Below are positions 11,317 through 19,950 of a stretch of DNA of 64,000 bases, one piece after another. How positions within the stretch are numbered: position 1 is the stretch's first letter; every line of letters starts with the position of its first letter. Location of the stretch: contig NZ_CP109031.1 in the NCBI RefSeq assembly GCF_036226925.1, forward strand, positions 3,162,001 through 3,226,000. The letters are read 5' to 3'. The DNA is from Streptomyces sp. NBC_00659 (GTDB lineage: Bacteria > Actinomycetota > Actinomycetes > Streptomycetales > Streptomycetaceae). The notes below the pieces were generated by a model. The model was given only the letters and a program-made list of their open reading frames with translations. It was not told where the DNA came from and made no database searches. The position numbers were made by a program, and so were the translations under genes.

Positions 11317-12080
11317 GTGGCGTCCGCCTCGGAAGCGGACTTCGCGGACGTCCCGGCGAGCTTCGGCAGGTGCGGCTTGGTCGCGTACGCCACGAAACTC
11401 TTGCCGATCAGGGGGTTCAGCGTCTGCTCGACGACCCGGGTGGCCAGCGGCTTCTTCATGATGTCCCAGACCAGCAGCTTGTGGTACGCCCGCACGGGCA
11501 GCGCCTTGTCGTTGTCGACGCCGAACGCGCACTTCAGCCACCAGTACGGCGAGTGCAGCGCGTGCGCGTGGTGCGAGCCGTAGGGCCGCAGGCCGGCCTC
11601 GCGGATCTTCGCGAGCAGTTCGTCCGCCTTGTAGATGCGGATGTGGCCGCCCTCGACCTCGTGATAGGCGTCGGACAGCGCCCAGCAGACCTTCTCCGGG
11701 CCGTAGCGCGGCACGGTGATGGCGATGCGCCCGCCCGGCTTGAGCACCCGGACCATCTCGGCGAGGACGCCCTTGTCGTCCGGGATGTGCTCCATGACCT
11801 CGGAGATGATCACGACGTCGAAGGACTCGTCGGGGAAGGGCAGCGCGAGCGCGTCGCCCTCCATGGCCGTCGCGGTGGCACCCGCGGGCGCCTCCCCGGC
11901 CTCCTTCATCGCCGCGAACCACTTGGCGACCTCGCGGATCTCCTCGCCGTTCTGGTCCAGCGCCACGACCTGCGCGCCGCGCCGGTAGCACTCGAAGGCG
12001 TGCCGGCCGGCACCGCATCCGAGGTCCAGGACGCGGTCGCCGGGGGCGAGCGGGAACCGGGAGAAGTCGACGGTCAGCAC
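11313..12080 (-). CDS. Class I SAM-dependent methyltransferase
   Basis: This 255-aa protein shows the Methyltransf_11 pattern: VLDLGCGAGRHAFECYRRGA (~residues 18-37), VVALDQNGEEI, GDALALPFPDESFDVVIISEVMEHIPD, and VLKPGGRIAITVPRYGP. GTG start at 12080. Its first 7 bases overlap the end of the glycosyltransferase gene, and its stop overlaps the next start by 4, so the three genes are translationally coupled. The acceptor is probably the product of the adjacent glycosyltransferase, but this is inference. Confidence 0.85.
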   Translation of the reverse strand: MLTVDFSRFPLAPGDRVLDLGCGAGRHAFECYRRGAQVVALDQNGEEIREVAKWFAAMKEAGEAPAGATATAMEGDALALPFPDESFDVVIISEVMEHIPDDKGVLAEMVRVLKPGGRIAITVPRYGPEKVCWALSDAYHEVEGGHIRIYKADELLAKIREAGLRPYGSHHAHALHSPYWWLKCAFGVDNDKALPVRAYHKLLVWDIMKKPLATRVVEQTLNPLIGKSFVAYATKPHLPKLAGTSAKSASEADAT

Positions 12081-13540
12081 GTGGCCCTGCTTTCGCGATT
12101 GGCTGCAACTAGTTCTTCGGCGGCGGGAGCGGCTTCCGCGGCCTCGGCACGGTCGGATCCCGGGGTCGCCGGGGAGCCGGCGTCCGGCGCGCCGCCGCGC
12201 CCGTCGGTGCCCGCGGCCCCGCGCGGGCGGAGCCGGGACGCGGAAAGGGCCATCGCCGCACGGTAGTGGGCCACCGTGCCCTCGGCCGCCCTGGCCCAGG
12301 TGAAGCGCGCGAGGACGCGCTCGCGCCCGGCGGATCCGAGCCGTGCCCGGAGTGCGGGATCACCGAGGAGCCGGCCGAGGGCGGCGGCCAGCGCTCCCGG
12401 GTCGCCCGGGGGAACCGCGAGGCAGGTCTCGCCGTCGGGTCCCGCGACCTCCGGGATCGCTCCGCCCGTGGTGGCCACGAGCGGGGTGGCGGTGGCCATC
12501 GCCTCGGCGGCGGGCAGCGAGAAGCCCTCGTACAGGGAGGGCACGCAGGCGACCTCGGCCGAGCGGACGAGGTCGACGAGCTCGGCGTCGGAGATGCCCT
12601 TGACGAACTCGACGGCGCCCTCCAGGCCGTACCGCTCGATGGCCTGGGCGACCGGTCCGTCCTCGGCGCGCCTGCCGACGACGACGAGGTGCGCGCCCGG
12701 GTGTTCGGTACGCACCTTCGCGAGCGCCTCGACGAGGAACACCAGGCCCTTGAGCGGGACATCGGCGCTGGACGTGGTGACGATGCGGCCCGGCACCTGG
12801 GGTACGGAGGGGTCCGGCGAGAAGAGGTCGGTGTCCGCGCCGATGTGGACGACGTGGATGCGGTCCTGCTCCACCCGCAGGTGGTCGACGATCTCCTGCC
12901 GGGAGGTGCCGGAGACGGTGAGGACGGACGGCAGGCGGCGCGCGACGCGCTTCTGCATGCGGGTGAAGGCGTACCAGCGGCGGACCGAGGCCCGGCGCTG
13001 CCAGCCCTCGGCGGCGTCCAGTTCCAGCTGCCGGTCGACGGTAATGGGGTGGTGGATGGTGGTCACCAGCGGGGCGCCGACGTCCCCCAGCAGTCCGTAG
13101 CCGAGCGTCTGGTTGTCATGGATGACGTCGAACTCGCCGCGCCGGGCCCGCAGATGACGGCGGGCGCGCAGCGAGAAGGTCAGCGGCTCGGGGAAGCCGC
13201 CGGTCCACATGGTGCCGACCTCGAGGGAGTCGATCCAGTCGCGGTACTCGTCGCGCGCGGGGGTGCGGAAGGGGTCCGGCTGGCGGTACAGGTCCAGGCT
13301 GGGCAGCTCGGTGAGGCTCAGCCCGGGAAGGCCCTCGTCGAGCACGGGGTAGGGCTGGGAGCCGATGACCTCGACGCGGTGGCCGAGGCGGGCGAGTTCG
13401 CGCGAGAGATGCCGTACGTAGACACCCTGGCCGCCGCAGAACGGGTTTCCCTTGTACGTGAGAAGCGCGATGCGCAGGGATGGTTCCCCGTCGGCTGCCG
13501 TACCCTTCCCGGGGTCCGCCTCCATGGCCTCAGCGGTCAC
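12074..13540 (-). CDS. Glycosyltransferase family 4
   Basis: This 488-aa GT-B enzyme has an N-terminal acceptor domain with KGNPFCGGQGVYVRHLSREL (glycine-rich loop, ~residues 30-49). The C-terminal donor domain carries the diagnostic PSLYEGFSLPAAEAMA EX7E block (~360). Retaining sugar transfer from a nucleotide sugar at the inner membrane face is expected. GTG at 13540 was chosen because GGGAGAAGGGG lies seven bases upstream; ATG at 13525 is possible. It is divergent from the KstR-like regulator, and an exact KstR-type box lies 55 bp upstream, so the GT-methyltransferase-toroid operon may be part of that regulon. Confidence 0.85.
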   Translation of the reverse strand: MTAEAMEADPGKGTAADGEPSLRIALLTYKGNPFCGGQGVYVRHLSRELARLGHRVEVIGSQPYPVLDEGLPGLSLTELPSLDLYRQPDPFRTPARDEYRDWIDSLEVGTMWTGGFPEPLTFSLRARRHLRARRGEFDVIHDNQTLGYGLLGDVGAPLVTTIHHPITVDRQLELDAAEGWQRRASVRRWYAFTRMQKRVARRLPSVLTVSGTSRQEIVDHLRVEQDRIHVVHIGADTDLFSPDPSVPQVPGRIVTTSSADVPLKGLVFLVEALAKVRTEHPGAHLVVVGRRAEDGPVAQAIERYGLEGAVEFVKGISDAELVDLVRSAEVACVPSLYEGFSLPAAEAMATATPLVATTGGAIPEVAGPDGETCLAVPPGDPGALAAALGRLLGDPALRARLGSAGRERVLARFTWARAAEGTVAHYRAAMALSASRLRPRGAAGTDGRGGAPDAGSPATPGSDRAEAAEAAPAAEELVAANRESRATC

Positions 13541-13594
13541 TTCCGGTCCCCTTCTCCCTGCACTTTCCCGCGAGATTACGCCGGGACGCTAATC

Positions 13595-13608
13595 TAGAAC
13601 AAGTTTCA
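13595..13608. promoter_or_regulatory. KstR-type operator in the GT / kstR divergent region (exact match)
   Basis: TAGAACAAGTTTCA fits TnnAACnnGTTnnA exactly. It lies 55 bp upstream of the glycosyltransferase and ~170 bp upstream of the kstR start. It may serve autoregulation of kstR, control of the GT operon, or both. Confidence 0.75.
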
Positions 13609-13779
13609 GACTTGATCGTTCACGGAGCACTGAATCTACCGGCAGGTAGCGCCGCTGTGAGCGGTGGATCAGGTGATTCACGCCACGACGGGCGGCGGGA
13701 TCAGCTGGTCCACCCGGTGGTGTCACCCCCTGGCGGGCCGGCTCGCCGCTCCCTCTCGCTGATGTCACGGAACGGACCC

Positions 13780-14481
13780 ATGCCTGCGGAAGCCAAGGCG
13801 GACTCGAAGAACGCGCGGCCGGCGCCGGGGGGCGGCACGCCCGCCGTGCCTTCCGGTGCCGCGCACACCCGGCCGCACTCCATGTCGCATCCCGCCTCCG
13901 CGCCGCTCACCGAGCGGCAGGAGGCGCGCCGCCGCCGGATCCTGCACGCGAGCGCGCAGCTCGCCAGCCGGGGCGGCTTCGACGCCGTGCAGATGCGCGA
14001 GGTCGCGGAGTCGTCCCAGGTCGCTCTCGGCACCCTGTACCGCTACTTCCCCTCGAAGGTGCATCTGCTGGTCGCCACGATGCAGGACCAGCTGGAACAC
14101 ATGCACGGGACGCTGCGCAAGAAGCCGCCGGCCGGGGACACGGCCGCGGAGCGGGTGGCGGAGACACTGATGCGGGCGTTCCGCGCACTCCAGCGCGAGC
14201 CGCATCTGGCCGACGCGATGGTCCGCGCGCTCACGTTCGCGGACCGCAGTGTCAGCCCCGAGGTCGACCAGGTCTCGCGGCAGACCACGGTCATCATCCT
14301 GGACGCGATGGGCCTCGACGACCCGACGCCGGCCCAGCTCTCCGCCGTCCGCGTCATCGAGCACACCTGGCACTCGGCCCTGATCACCTGGCTCTCCGGC
14401 CGTGCCTCGATCGCCCAGGTCAAGATAGACATCGAGACGGTCTGCCGCCTGATCGACCTGACCGACCCGAACGGCCGGTAG
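13780..14481 (+). CDS. kstR: KstR-like TetR-family repressor of steroid/lipid catabolism
   Basis: This 233-aa protein has a disordered ~40-aa N-terminal extension, then a TetR DNA-binding domain (~residues 45-95: GGFDAVQMREVAESSQVALG then TLYRYFPSKVHLLVA). This segment and the later ALTFADRSVSPEVDQV are strikingly like mycobacterial KstR (GGYEAVQMRAVA, TLYRYFPSKVHLLVS, FADASAASEVDQV). KstR represses sterol catabolic genes and is released by steroid CoA thioesters. I chose the ATG at 13780; ATG at 13762 or the internal Met at residue 35 are alternatives because the extension is poorly conserved. Cognate operators appear at 3852, 13595, 16426, 28291 and 28422, which supports the assignment independently of the protein. 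Confidence 0.88.
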   Translation: MPAEAKADSKNARPAPGGGTPAVPSGAAHTRPHSMSHPASAPLTERQEARRRRILHASAQLASRGGFDAVQMREVAESSQVALGTLYRYFPSKVHLLVATMQDQLEHMHGTLRKKPPAGDTAAERVAETLMRAFRALQREPHLADAMVRALTFADRSVSPEVDQVSRQTTVIILDAMGLDDPTPAQLSAVRVIEHTWHSALITWLSGRASIAQVKIDIETVCRLIDLTDPNGR

Positions 14482-14588
14482 CCCCTCCGGGACGACCGGG
14501 AAGACCGGGACGCCCCGGCCGGCCGGGAGGACCGGAAGGGCCGGAAGACCCAGGGCGCCCCGGCCGGCCGAAGCGGTCACGACAGGCC

Positions 14589-14822
14589 CTATTCCTCGGG
14601 CGGGAACACGGGCTCGCCGCCGGCCAGCAGCGAGATCATGACGGCCTCGACCGGGCAGCCCTCGGCCGCTTCGAGGATCTTCTCGTTGGCGTCGGTCTCC
14701 GGCTCGACGGGATGGGACTGCATGCCGGTGTCGAGGCGGAAGGCGTCCGGGGCGAGGTGGACGCACTGGGCCGAGCCGATGCAGACGGAACGGTCGACCT
14801 CGACCTGCCAGCGGTCGCCCAT
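14589..14822 (-). CDS. [3Fe-4S]-type ferredoxin, P450 redox partner
   Basis: This 77-aa protein fits the small single-cluster ferredoxins that feed electrons to actinobacterial P450s. Its cysteines are C14 and C20 in CIGSAQC and C56 in EGCPVEA; the missing fourth Cys position (Ala19) predicts a 3Fe-4S cluster. The ATG at 14822 follows the aldehyde dehydrogenase stop by 2 nt, so the two are one operon. The obvious partner in the window is the CYP125-like P450 at 28493, which shares the same operator types. Confidence 0.88.
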   Translation of the reverse strand: MGDRWQVEVDRSVCIGSAQCVHLAPDAFRLDTGMQSHPVEPETDANEKILEAAEGCPVEAVMISLLAGGEPVFPPEE

Positions 14823-14824
14823 CC

Positions 14825-16282
14825 TCAGGCCTCCCAGCCGGCCGGCAGGTGGATCATCTTGTGCTCCAGGAACTCGCCGTACCCCTCGGGCCCGAACTCC
14901 CGCCCCAGGCCCGAGTTCTTGTAGCCGCCGAAGGGGCCCAGCATGTCGAGGCTGAAGGTGTTCACCGAGTAGGTGCCGGTACGGACCTGGCGGGCGATGT
15001 CGATGCCATGGGCGACGTCCGCCGTCCAGACGCTGCCGCTCAGCCCGTAGTCGGAGTCGTTGGCGATCTTCACGGCCTCGGCCTCGTCGCCGTAGGGGAG
15101 CAGACAGATCACCGGGCCGAAGATCTCCTCCCGGGCGATGCGCATGGTGTTGTCGACGTCCCCGAACAGGGTCGGCTCGACGTACCAGCCGCGGTCCAGC
15201 CCCTGCGGGCGTCCGCCGCCGGCCAGGATCTTGGCGCCCTCCTCCTGGCCGATGCGGATGTAGTCGAGGTTGCGCCGCCGCTGCCGCTCGGCGACCAGCG
15301 GTCCGACCTGGGTGGCCGGGTCGAGCGGATCGCCGACGACCAGCGCGTTCGCCGCCGTGGCGAAGGCGTCCGCGAACTCGTCGTAGCGCGAGCGGGGCAC
15401 GAGGATGCGGGTCTGGGCCACGCAGGCCTGGCCGTTGTTCATCCAGGCCGCCGAGACGATCCCGGGAACCGAGGTGCCGAGGTCCGCGTCGGGCAGCACC
15501 ACGGCCGCCGACTTTCCGCCCAACTCCAGTGTCACGCGGGTGAGATGACGGGAGGCGACCTCCATCACCCGCTTGCCGGCCGCGACCGAGCCGGTGAAGG
15601 AGACCTTGTCGACGCCCGGGTGTCCGACCAGGTACTCGCTGACCTCGCGGTCGGCCGGGAGGATCGACAGCACCCCTTCGGGCAGCCCGGCCTCCTTCGC
15701 GATCTCCCCGAGCAGATAGGCGTCCAGGGGCGATTCGGGGGACGGCTTCAGTACGACCGTGCAACCGGTCAGCAGCGCGGGCGCGAGCTTGGCCGCCGCC
15801 ACGAACTGCGGGACGTTCCACGGGACCACGGCCGCCACCACGCCCACCGGCTCACGGCGGACGAGGATCCTGCCGAGGACTCCGGCGCGGGCCTCCTCGT
15901 ACGTGTAGCCGCGCGCGACCGTGATCGCCGAGTCCCACACCATCATCGCGCCGAGGGCCTGCGCGAGGACGCTCCAGGAGTAGGGGGAGCCGTTCTCCGA
16001 GGAGATGACGCGGGCGATCTCCTCGTGCCGTACGGCGATGGCGTCCTTGATCCGGGTCACGACCGCGATCCGCTCGTCGAGGCTCATGCGCGGCCAGGGC
16101 CCCTCGTCGAACGCCCGGCGCGCGGCGGCGACGGCGCGGTCGACGTCCGCGGCGGAGGCGTGCGGCACCCGGCCGATGACCTCCTCGGTGTGCGGTGAGA
16201 TCACCTCGATGACGTCCTTGCCGAGCGGGTCGGTCAACTCCCCGCCGATGAACAGCTGTCCGTGTTCCACGAGCTCGGTCAT
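14825..16282 (-). CDS. NAD(P)+-dependent aldehyde dehydrogenase
   Basis: This 485-aa protein is of standard family length. Catalytic residues are visible: Asn156 in PWNVPQF, Glu253 in TLELGGKSA, Cys287 in MNNGQACVAQ, and the FGPVICLLPY and SVNTFSLDM blocks near the C-terminus. It oxidises an aldehyde to the acid. In a sterol context the substrate could be the C26 aldehyde formed by a CYP125-type P450, but this is inference. The ATG at 16282 follows a leader carrying the CTGA palindrome at 16322 and an 8-4-8 inverted repeat at 16341. It is co-transcribed with the ferredoxin and divergent from the metallo-beta-lactamase-fold gene. Confidence 0.9.
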   Translation of the reverse strand: MTELVEHGQLFIGGELTDPLGKDVIEVISPHTEEVIGRVPHASAADVDRAVAAARRAFDEGPWPRMSLDERIAVVTRIKDAIAVRHEEIARVISSENGSPYSWSVLAQALGAMMVWDSAITVARGYTYEEARAGVLGRILVRREPVGVVAAVVPWNVPQFVAAAKLAPALLTGCTVVLKPSPESPLDAYLLGEIAKEAGLPEGVLSILPADREVSEYLVGHPGVDKVSFTGSVAAGKRVMEVASRHLTRVTLELGGKSAAVVLPDADLGTSVPGIVSAAWMNNGQACVAQTRILVPRSRYDEFADAFATAANALVVGDPLDPATQVGPLVAERQRRRNLDYIRIGQEEGAKILAGGGRPQGLDRGWYVEPTLFGDVDNTMRIAREEIFGPVICLLPYGDEAEAVKIANDSDYGLSGSVWTADVAHGIDIARQVRTGTYSVNTFSLDMLGPFGGYKNSGLGREFGPEGYGEFLEHKMIHLPAGWEA

Positions 16283-16321
16283 GGCCGACTGCCTCCCAGG
16301 GGCGCTCTCCGGCACCATGTC

Positions 16322-16336
16322 TGACGGTTCATCAGA
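16322..16336. promoter_or_regulatory. 15-bp CTGA/TCAG palindrome upstream of aldehyde dehydrogenase
   Basis: CTGACGGTTCATCAG differs by one base from the reverse complement of the copy at 28458-28472. It lies 39 bp upstream of the aldehyde dehydrogenase start. Confidence 0.6.
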
Positions 16337-16340
16337 TATG

Positions 16341-16360
16341 AGAACTGATACCAGTTCTCG
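16341..16360. promoter_or_regulatory. 8-4-8 inverted repeat, possible operator
   Basis: GAGAACTG-ATAC-CAGTTCTC is a perfect inverted repeat. Its inner 18 bases align with 28292-28309 in front of the FadA5-like thiolase (AGAAC, then ACCAGTTCT at the same spacing). This may be a degenerate KstR-family site or a third operator class. Confidence 0.5.
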
Positions 16361-16425
16361 CCACATGAGTCCACGGCACGGACACCGTCGTACTCCCGGA
16401 CGGAACAGTCGACTTGGGCTCCCAT

Positions 16426-16439
16426 TGGAACCCGTTCTA
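16426..16439. promoter_or_regulatory. KstR-type operator between ALDH and MBL-fold genes (exact match)
   Basis: TGGAACCCGTTCTA fits TnnAACnnGTTnnA exactly. It ends 36 bp before the ATG of the rightward metallo-beta-lactamase-fold gene and lies 144 bp from the leftward aldehyde dehydrogenase start, so it could control both directions. Confidence 0.78.
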
Positions 16440-16475
16440 GTTATAGTGGCGGGAATCGGCGACGGGTGGAAGCGC

Positions 16476-17555
16476 ATGACGCAGGTGACCGATCACGGCG
16501 GGGGCGTACGGTCCATCAGCGTCCCCATCCCGGACAACCCCCTCGGCCACACGCTGGTGTACCTGGTCGACACCGACGCGGGGCCCGTGCTCGTCGACAC
16601 CGGCTGGGACGACCCGGCTTCCTGGGACACACTCGTCGAGGGGATCACCGGCTGCGGGACCTCGGTCGCGGAGATCCACGGTGTGGTCATCACCCACCAC
16701 CACCCCGACCACCACGGTCTGTCGGGCCGGGTCCGGGAGGCGTCCGGTGCCTGGATCGCGATGCACGCCGCCGACGCGGCGATCGTCCGGCGCACCCGGG
16801 AGACCCGGCCCGAGGGCTGGTTCGCCTACATGGCCGCCAAGTTGGCAGCCTCCGGAGCCCCGGAGGAGCACATCGCCCCGCTGCGCGAGGCACGCACATC
16901 CGTACGCCGCCCCAGTACGCTGCCCGGCTTCTCGCCCGCGCTGCCCGACCGCGAGATCGTCCCCGGCGAACTCCTGCCCCTGCCCGGCCGCCGGCTGCGC
17001 GCCGTCTGGACCCCCGGCCACACACCCGGGCACGTCTGCCTCCACCTGGAGGAGGCCCACCCGGACCGGCTGCCCGGCAACGGACGCCTGTTCTCCGGCG
17101 ACCATCTGCTGCCGAGGATCACCCCGCACATCGGTCTCTACGAGGACCCGGACACCCACGGGCGCCCTCCCTACGCGAACGGGATCGAGGGCCTCGCGGA
17201 GATCGCCGACCCGCTCGGCGACTACCTCGACTCCCTGGAACGCGTCGGACGCCTCGCCCCCGCCGAGGTGCTCCCTGCCCACCAGCACGTGTTCACCGAC
17301 GCCCCGTCCCGGGTCGCGGAGCTGCTCGCGCACCACGAGGAGCGGCTCACCGGCCTGCTCACGCTGCTCTCCGTACCGCTCACGCCCTGGCAGCTCGCCG
17401 AACGCATGGAGTGGAACCGCCCCTGGGCCGACATCCCCTACGGATCACGGAACATCGCGGTCTCCGAGGCCGAGGCCCACATTCGCCGACTGGTGAAGCT
17501 GGGCCGGGCGGAGGCCGTGACGGGCAGCGACCCGGTGACCTACACGGCGGTGTGA
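16476..17555 (+). CDS. Metallo-beta-lactamase-fold hydrolase
   Basis: This 359-aa protein has the zinc-binding HHHPDHH motif at residues 74-80, a later His in GHTPGHVCLH and the bridging Asp in FSGDHLLPRI. A C-terminal helical region (~300-359) ends in a winged-helix-like stretch. The architecture is that of glyoxalase-II/LACTB2-like hydrolases, often thioesterases. The ATG at 16476 follows GGGTGGA; the much longer open frame upstream is non-coding. Position and an exact KstR-type box put it with the sterol-type genes, where a CoA-thioester hydrolase or lactonase would make sense. Substrate unknown. Confidence 0.82.
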   Translation: MTQVTDHGGGVRSISVPIPDNPLGHTLVYLVDTDAGPVLVDTGWDDPASWDTLVEGITGCGTSVAEIHGVVITHHHPDHHGLSGRVREASGAWIAMHAADAAIVRRTRETRPEGWFAYMAAKLAASGAPEEHIAPLREARTSVRRPSTLPGFSPALPDREIVPGELLPLPGRRLRAVWTPGHTPGHVCLHLEEAHPDRLPGNGRLFSGDHLLPRITPHIGLYEDPDTHGRPPYANGIEGLAEIADPLGDYLDSLERVGRLAPAEVLPAHQHVFTDAPSRVAELLAHHEERLTGLLTLLSVPLTPWQLAERMEWNRPWADIPYGSRNIAVSEAEAHIRRLVKLGRAEAVTGSDPVTYTAV

Positions 17556-17603
17556 CACAGCCCCACCCACCGATCACCAGGCCCGGTCGAGCCCAGACCC
17601 ACC

Positions 17604-17731
17604 GGTCACCCGGCCCGACCGACCCCAGGCACTCCGATCACCCGGCCCGACCGACCCCAGGCACTCCGATCACCCGGCCCGGCGTCACCCGCACCCACCG
17701 ATCACCCGGCCCAGCAGCTCCCGCACCCGGC
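17604..17731. repeat. Four tandem 32-bp repeats in an intergenic region
   Basis: Units begin at 17604, 17636, 17668 and 17700. The first two are nearly identical, and the last two keep the leading GATCACCCGGCCC half and diverge afterwards. They fill the gap between two convergent genes. No hairpin dominates, so they look like a slippage-generated minisatellite. Confidence 0.75.
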
Positions 17732-17738
17732 CGATCGC

Positions 17739-18401
17739 TCAGCCCAGCAGCTCCCGTATCAACGCGTCCGCCTCGCCCAGGAGTCCGGTCTCACGCGTGC
17801 TCATCGTCGGGTTGGCCGCCCTGCGCGATGCCGCCTCCTCGAGCCCCTCCTCCGTCACCTGGTCCTCGTTCCCGTCGAGCAGCGCCTCCAGCGTCTCCTC
17901 GGCCACGCCCCCGACCGCCTCGCCGCCGACGGCGACCTGGGCGAGGATCACGGCGGACATGGCCCAGTCGAGACCGGGTGCCCCCTCCTCGGCGTTGGAC
18001 CAGTCGATGACCTTCGGCCCGTCCGGGGTGAGCATCACGTTGTCGGGGTGCAGATCCAGGTGCAGCACACGGACGGCGGGGTCGGCGGAGAGCCGCGCGG
18101 GCACGACGTGCAGCTTGCGCAGCAGCCTGGCCAGGGTGAGGCCCGCCTCCTGGGCGGAGAGCAGGCCCTGGCCGAAGGCCTCCAGCATGGTCGGCCCGGA
18201 CAGCCGCTCCATCACCAGGTCCCCGCCGGTCGCGGCCCGCACCCCCGGCACCGGATAACCGTGCGAGCGCACGTGCTGCATCACCGCCGCCTCGGCCGTC
18301 GCGTCGCCCCAGCCCTCGCGGTCCCGCCGCAGCACCCACGCCTCGTCGATCTCGTAGACGTCCGCCGAACGCCCCGAGCCGAGCAGTCTCCCCGTTCGCA
18401 T
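17739..18401 (-). CDS. APH/choline-kinase-like phosphotransferase
   Basis: This 220-aa protein has a small-molecule kinase fold: a degenerate glycine loop LLGSGRSADVYEID at the N-terminus, the catalytic HLDLHPDNVML loop (~residues 113-123) and VIDWSNAEEG as the metal-binding block. It is shorter than most aminoglycoside phosphotransferases (~270 aa), so the C-terminal helical part is reduced. Substrate cannot be told; calling it an antibiotic-resistance enzyme would not be justified. It is divergent from the cobalamin riboswitch operon. Confidence 0.78.
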   Translation of the reverse strand: MRTGRLLGSGRSADVYEIDEAWVLRRDREGWGDATAEAAVMQHVRSHGYPVPGVRAATGGDLVMERLSGPTMLEAFGQGLLSAQEAGLTLARLLRKLHVVPARLSADPAVRVLHLDLHPDNVMLTPDGPKVIDWSNAEEGAPGLDWAMSAVILAQVAVGGEAVGGVAEETLEALLDGNEDQVTEEGLEEAASRRAANPTMSTRETGLLGEADALIRELLG

Positions 18402-18484
18402 GACCCGAACCTAGCGGATGTCGCCCAGGTCACTCCGGGCCCGTGCCCCAGGCAACACCCGGCGGAATCCGGGCGGCCGGTAGA

Positions 18485-18690
18485 GTGTGCGCGTCGTCAT
18501 CACACCCTTACGAGGAGAAGCCGGTGCGAATCCGGCGCTGACCCGCAACCGTGATCCACTTCGGTGGTGAGCCGGATCGCCTCGCACGGGACGTGACCGG
18601 CTCGCGCCCTCGGCAGCCCGCCGACGGCCGGCATCGTCGAGGGATACGGAGCCGGAGCCGCCCGGATACCTCTGTGTGCCCGGTGCTGCC
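18485..18690 (+). ncRNA. Cobalamin (B12) riboswitch
   Basis: The conserved core is plain: GCCGGTGCGAATCCGGC followed by GCTGACCCGCAACCGTGAT (18519-18555), the classic B12-box, then variable stems and the closing GAGCCG...CCCGGATACC near 18649-18670. It lies directly upstream of a five-gene cobalamin-type transport operon, with the ribosome binding site GGGAGAG only ~30 bases beyond. B12 binding is expected to hide the ribosome binding site or end transcription. Exact outer boundaries are estimates. Confidence 0.9.
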
Positions 18691-18711
18691 CGGCTCCCCG
18701 CAGGGAGAGTC

Positions 18712-19950
18712 ATGTTTGTTCGCCGCACCGCAGCGGTACTGGCCGCCACCGCCGTCATCGGGGCGGTCGTCGCACCGGCCGCCTCCGCCGACTCCTCCCC
18801 GTCGCCGTCGCCCTCGGTGGCGCTGCCCTCGGGCCTGTTCGGCTCCGGCGACCCGACCTACGACGGCGTGTGGCGCCAGTCGCTCGCGCTGCTCGCCCAG
18901 CACACCGTCGGTGTGCGGCCCGCCGAGAAGGCCGTGGACTGGCTGACCGGCCAGCAGTGCGCGAACGGCGCCTTCGCCGCGTACCGCGCCGACGCGAGTG
19001 CCGCGTGCGACGCGAAGACCCAGGTCGACACCAACAGCACCGCGGCCGCCGTCCAGGCGCTCGCCGCACTCGGCGGGCACGACGACGCCACCGGCAAGGC
19101 CGTCACCTGGCTGAAGTCCGCGCAGAACAAGGACGGCGGCTGGGGCTACATGGCCGGCGGACCCAGCGACGCCAACTCGACGTCCGTCGTGATCGGCGCG
19201 CTGAAGGCGGTCGGCAAGAAGCCCGCGAGCGTCTCCAAGGACGGCAAGTCACCCTTCGACGCCCTGCTGAAGCTGTCGACGGCCTGCGACGCGGAGGGCG
19301 ACGGCGCCTTCGCCTACCAGCCCGACAAGAAGGGCAAGCTGGCGGCGAACGCGGACGCGACCGCGGCGGGCGTGACGGCCGGCATGGGCCAGGGCTTCGT
19401 GGCGGCGACCGGCTACAAGTTCGACCTCACGGGTTGCCACACCCTCGACACTCCCGACATCGCGACCGCGGCGGGGAACGGCGCCGGCTATCTCGCCAAG
19501 GCGCTGGCGAAGACCTCGTACCTGAAGTCCGCGCTCCCCGGTGCCAAGGACCAGCCCGACTACGGCAACACGGCGGACGCGGTCGTGGCCCTGTCGGCCA
19601 TCGGTGCGGCGAAGCCCGCGCAGAAGCCGCTCGCCTGGCTGGAGAAGAACTCCGCGGACTGGGCGGCTCAGTCCGGCCCCGCCGCGTACGCACAGCTGAT
19701 CTTCGCCGCGCACGCCACCGGCACCGACCCGCGCGACTTCGGCGGCAAGGACCTCGTGGCACAGCTCAACGCCACGGGCCCGGCGCCGGCCGCGGCGGGT
19801 GCCTCGGCGAGCCCGAGCGAGAAGAAGAACGACGAGAAGAAGGACGACGGCAACGGGCTCGGCGTCTGGTGGATCGTCGGCGTCGGCCTGGTCGCGGGCA
19901 TCGGCATCGGCTTCCTGATCAGCGGCCGCAACAAGAAGCGCCAGCTGTGA
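18712..19950 (+). CDS. Secreted, membrane-tethered alpha/alpha-toroid protein of the B12 operon
   Basis: This 412-aa protein has a signal peptide (residues 1-26, cleavage after ASA). An alpha/alpha-barrel region with repeated hairpins follows (WLTGQQCANGAFAAY, WLKSAQNKDGGWGYM, ADAVVALSAIGAAKP). Then come a charged Ser/Lys linker (~365-385) and one C-terminal membrane helix (~387-407) followed by a basic tail. The fold class is that of prenyltransferase/squalene-oxidase repeats, which is also that of the N-terminal domain of animal intrinsic factor and transcobalamin. First gene after the cobalamin riboswitch, and coupled to an ECF transporter, so I infer a surface cobalamin-binding role. The next gene starts within its stop codon. 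Confidence 0.82.
   Translation: MFVRRTAAVLAATAVIGAVVAPAASADSSPSPSPSVALPSGLFGSGDPTYDGVWRQSLALLAQHTVGVRPAEKAVDWLTGQQCANGAFAAYRADASAACDAKTQVDTNSTAAAVQALAALGGHDDATGKAVTWLKSAQNKDGGWGYMAGGPSDANSTSVVIGALKAVGKKPASVSKDGKSPFDALLKLSTACDAEGDGAFAYQPDKKGKLAANADATAAGVTAGMGQGFVAATGYKFDLTGCHTLDTPDIATAAGNGAGYLAKALAKTSYLKSALPGAKDQPDYGNTADAVVALSAIGAAKPAQKPLAWLEKNSADWAAQSGPAAYAQLIFAAHATGTDPRDFGGKDLVAQLNATGPAPAAAGASASPSEKKNDEKKDDGNGLGVWWIVGVGLVAGIGIGFLISGRNKKRQL

Noticed and set aside
17739..18401. Calling the phosphotransferase an aminoglycoside resistance gene
   Set aside because: It has the general kinase fold but is short and lacks any resistance-specific context.
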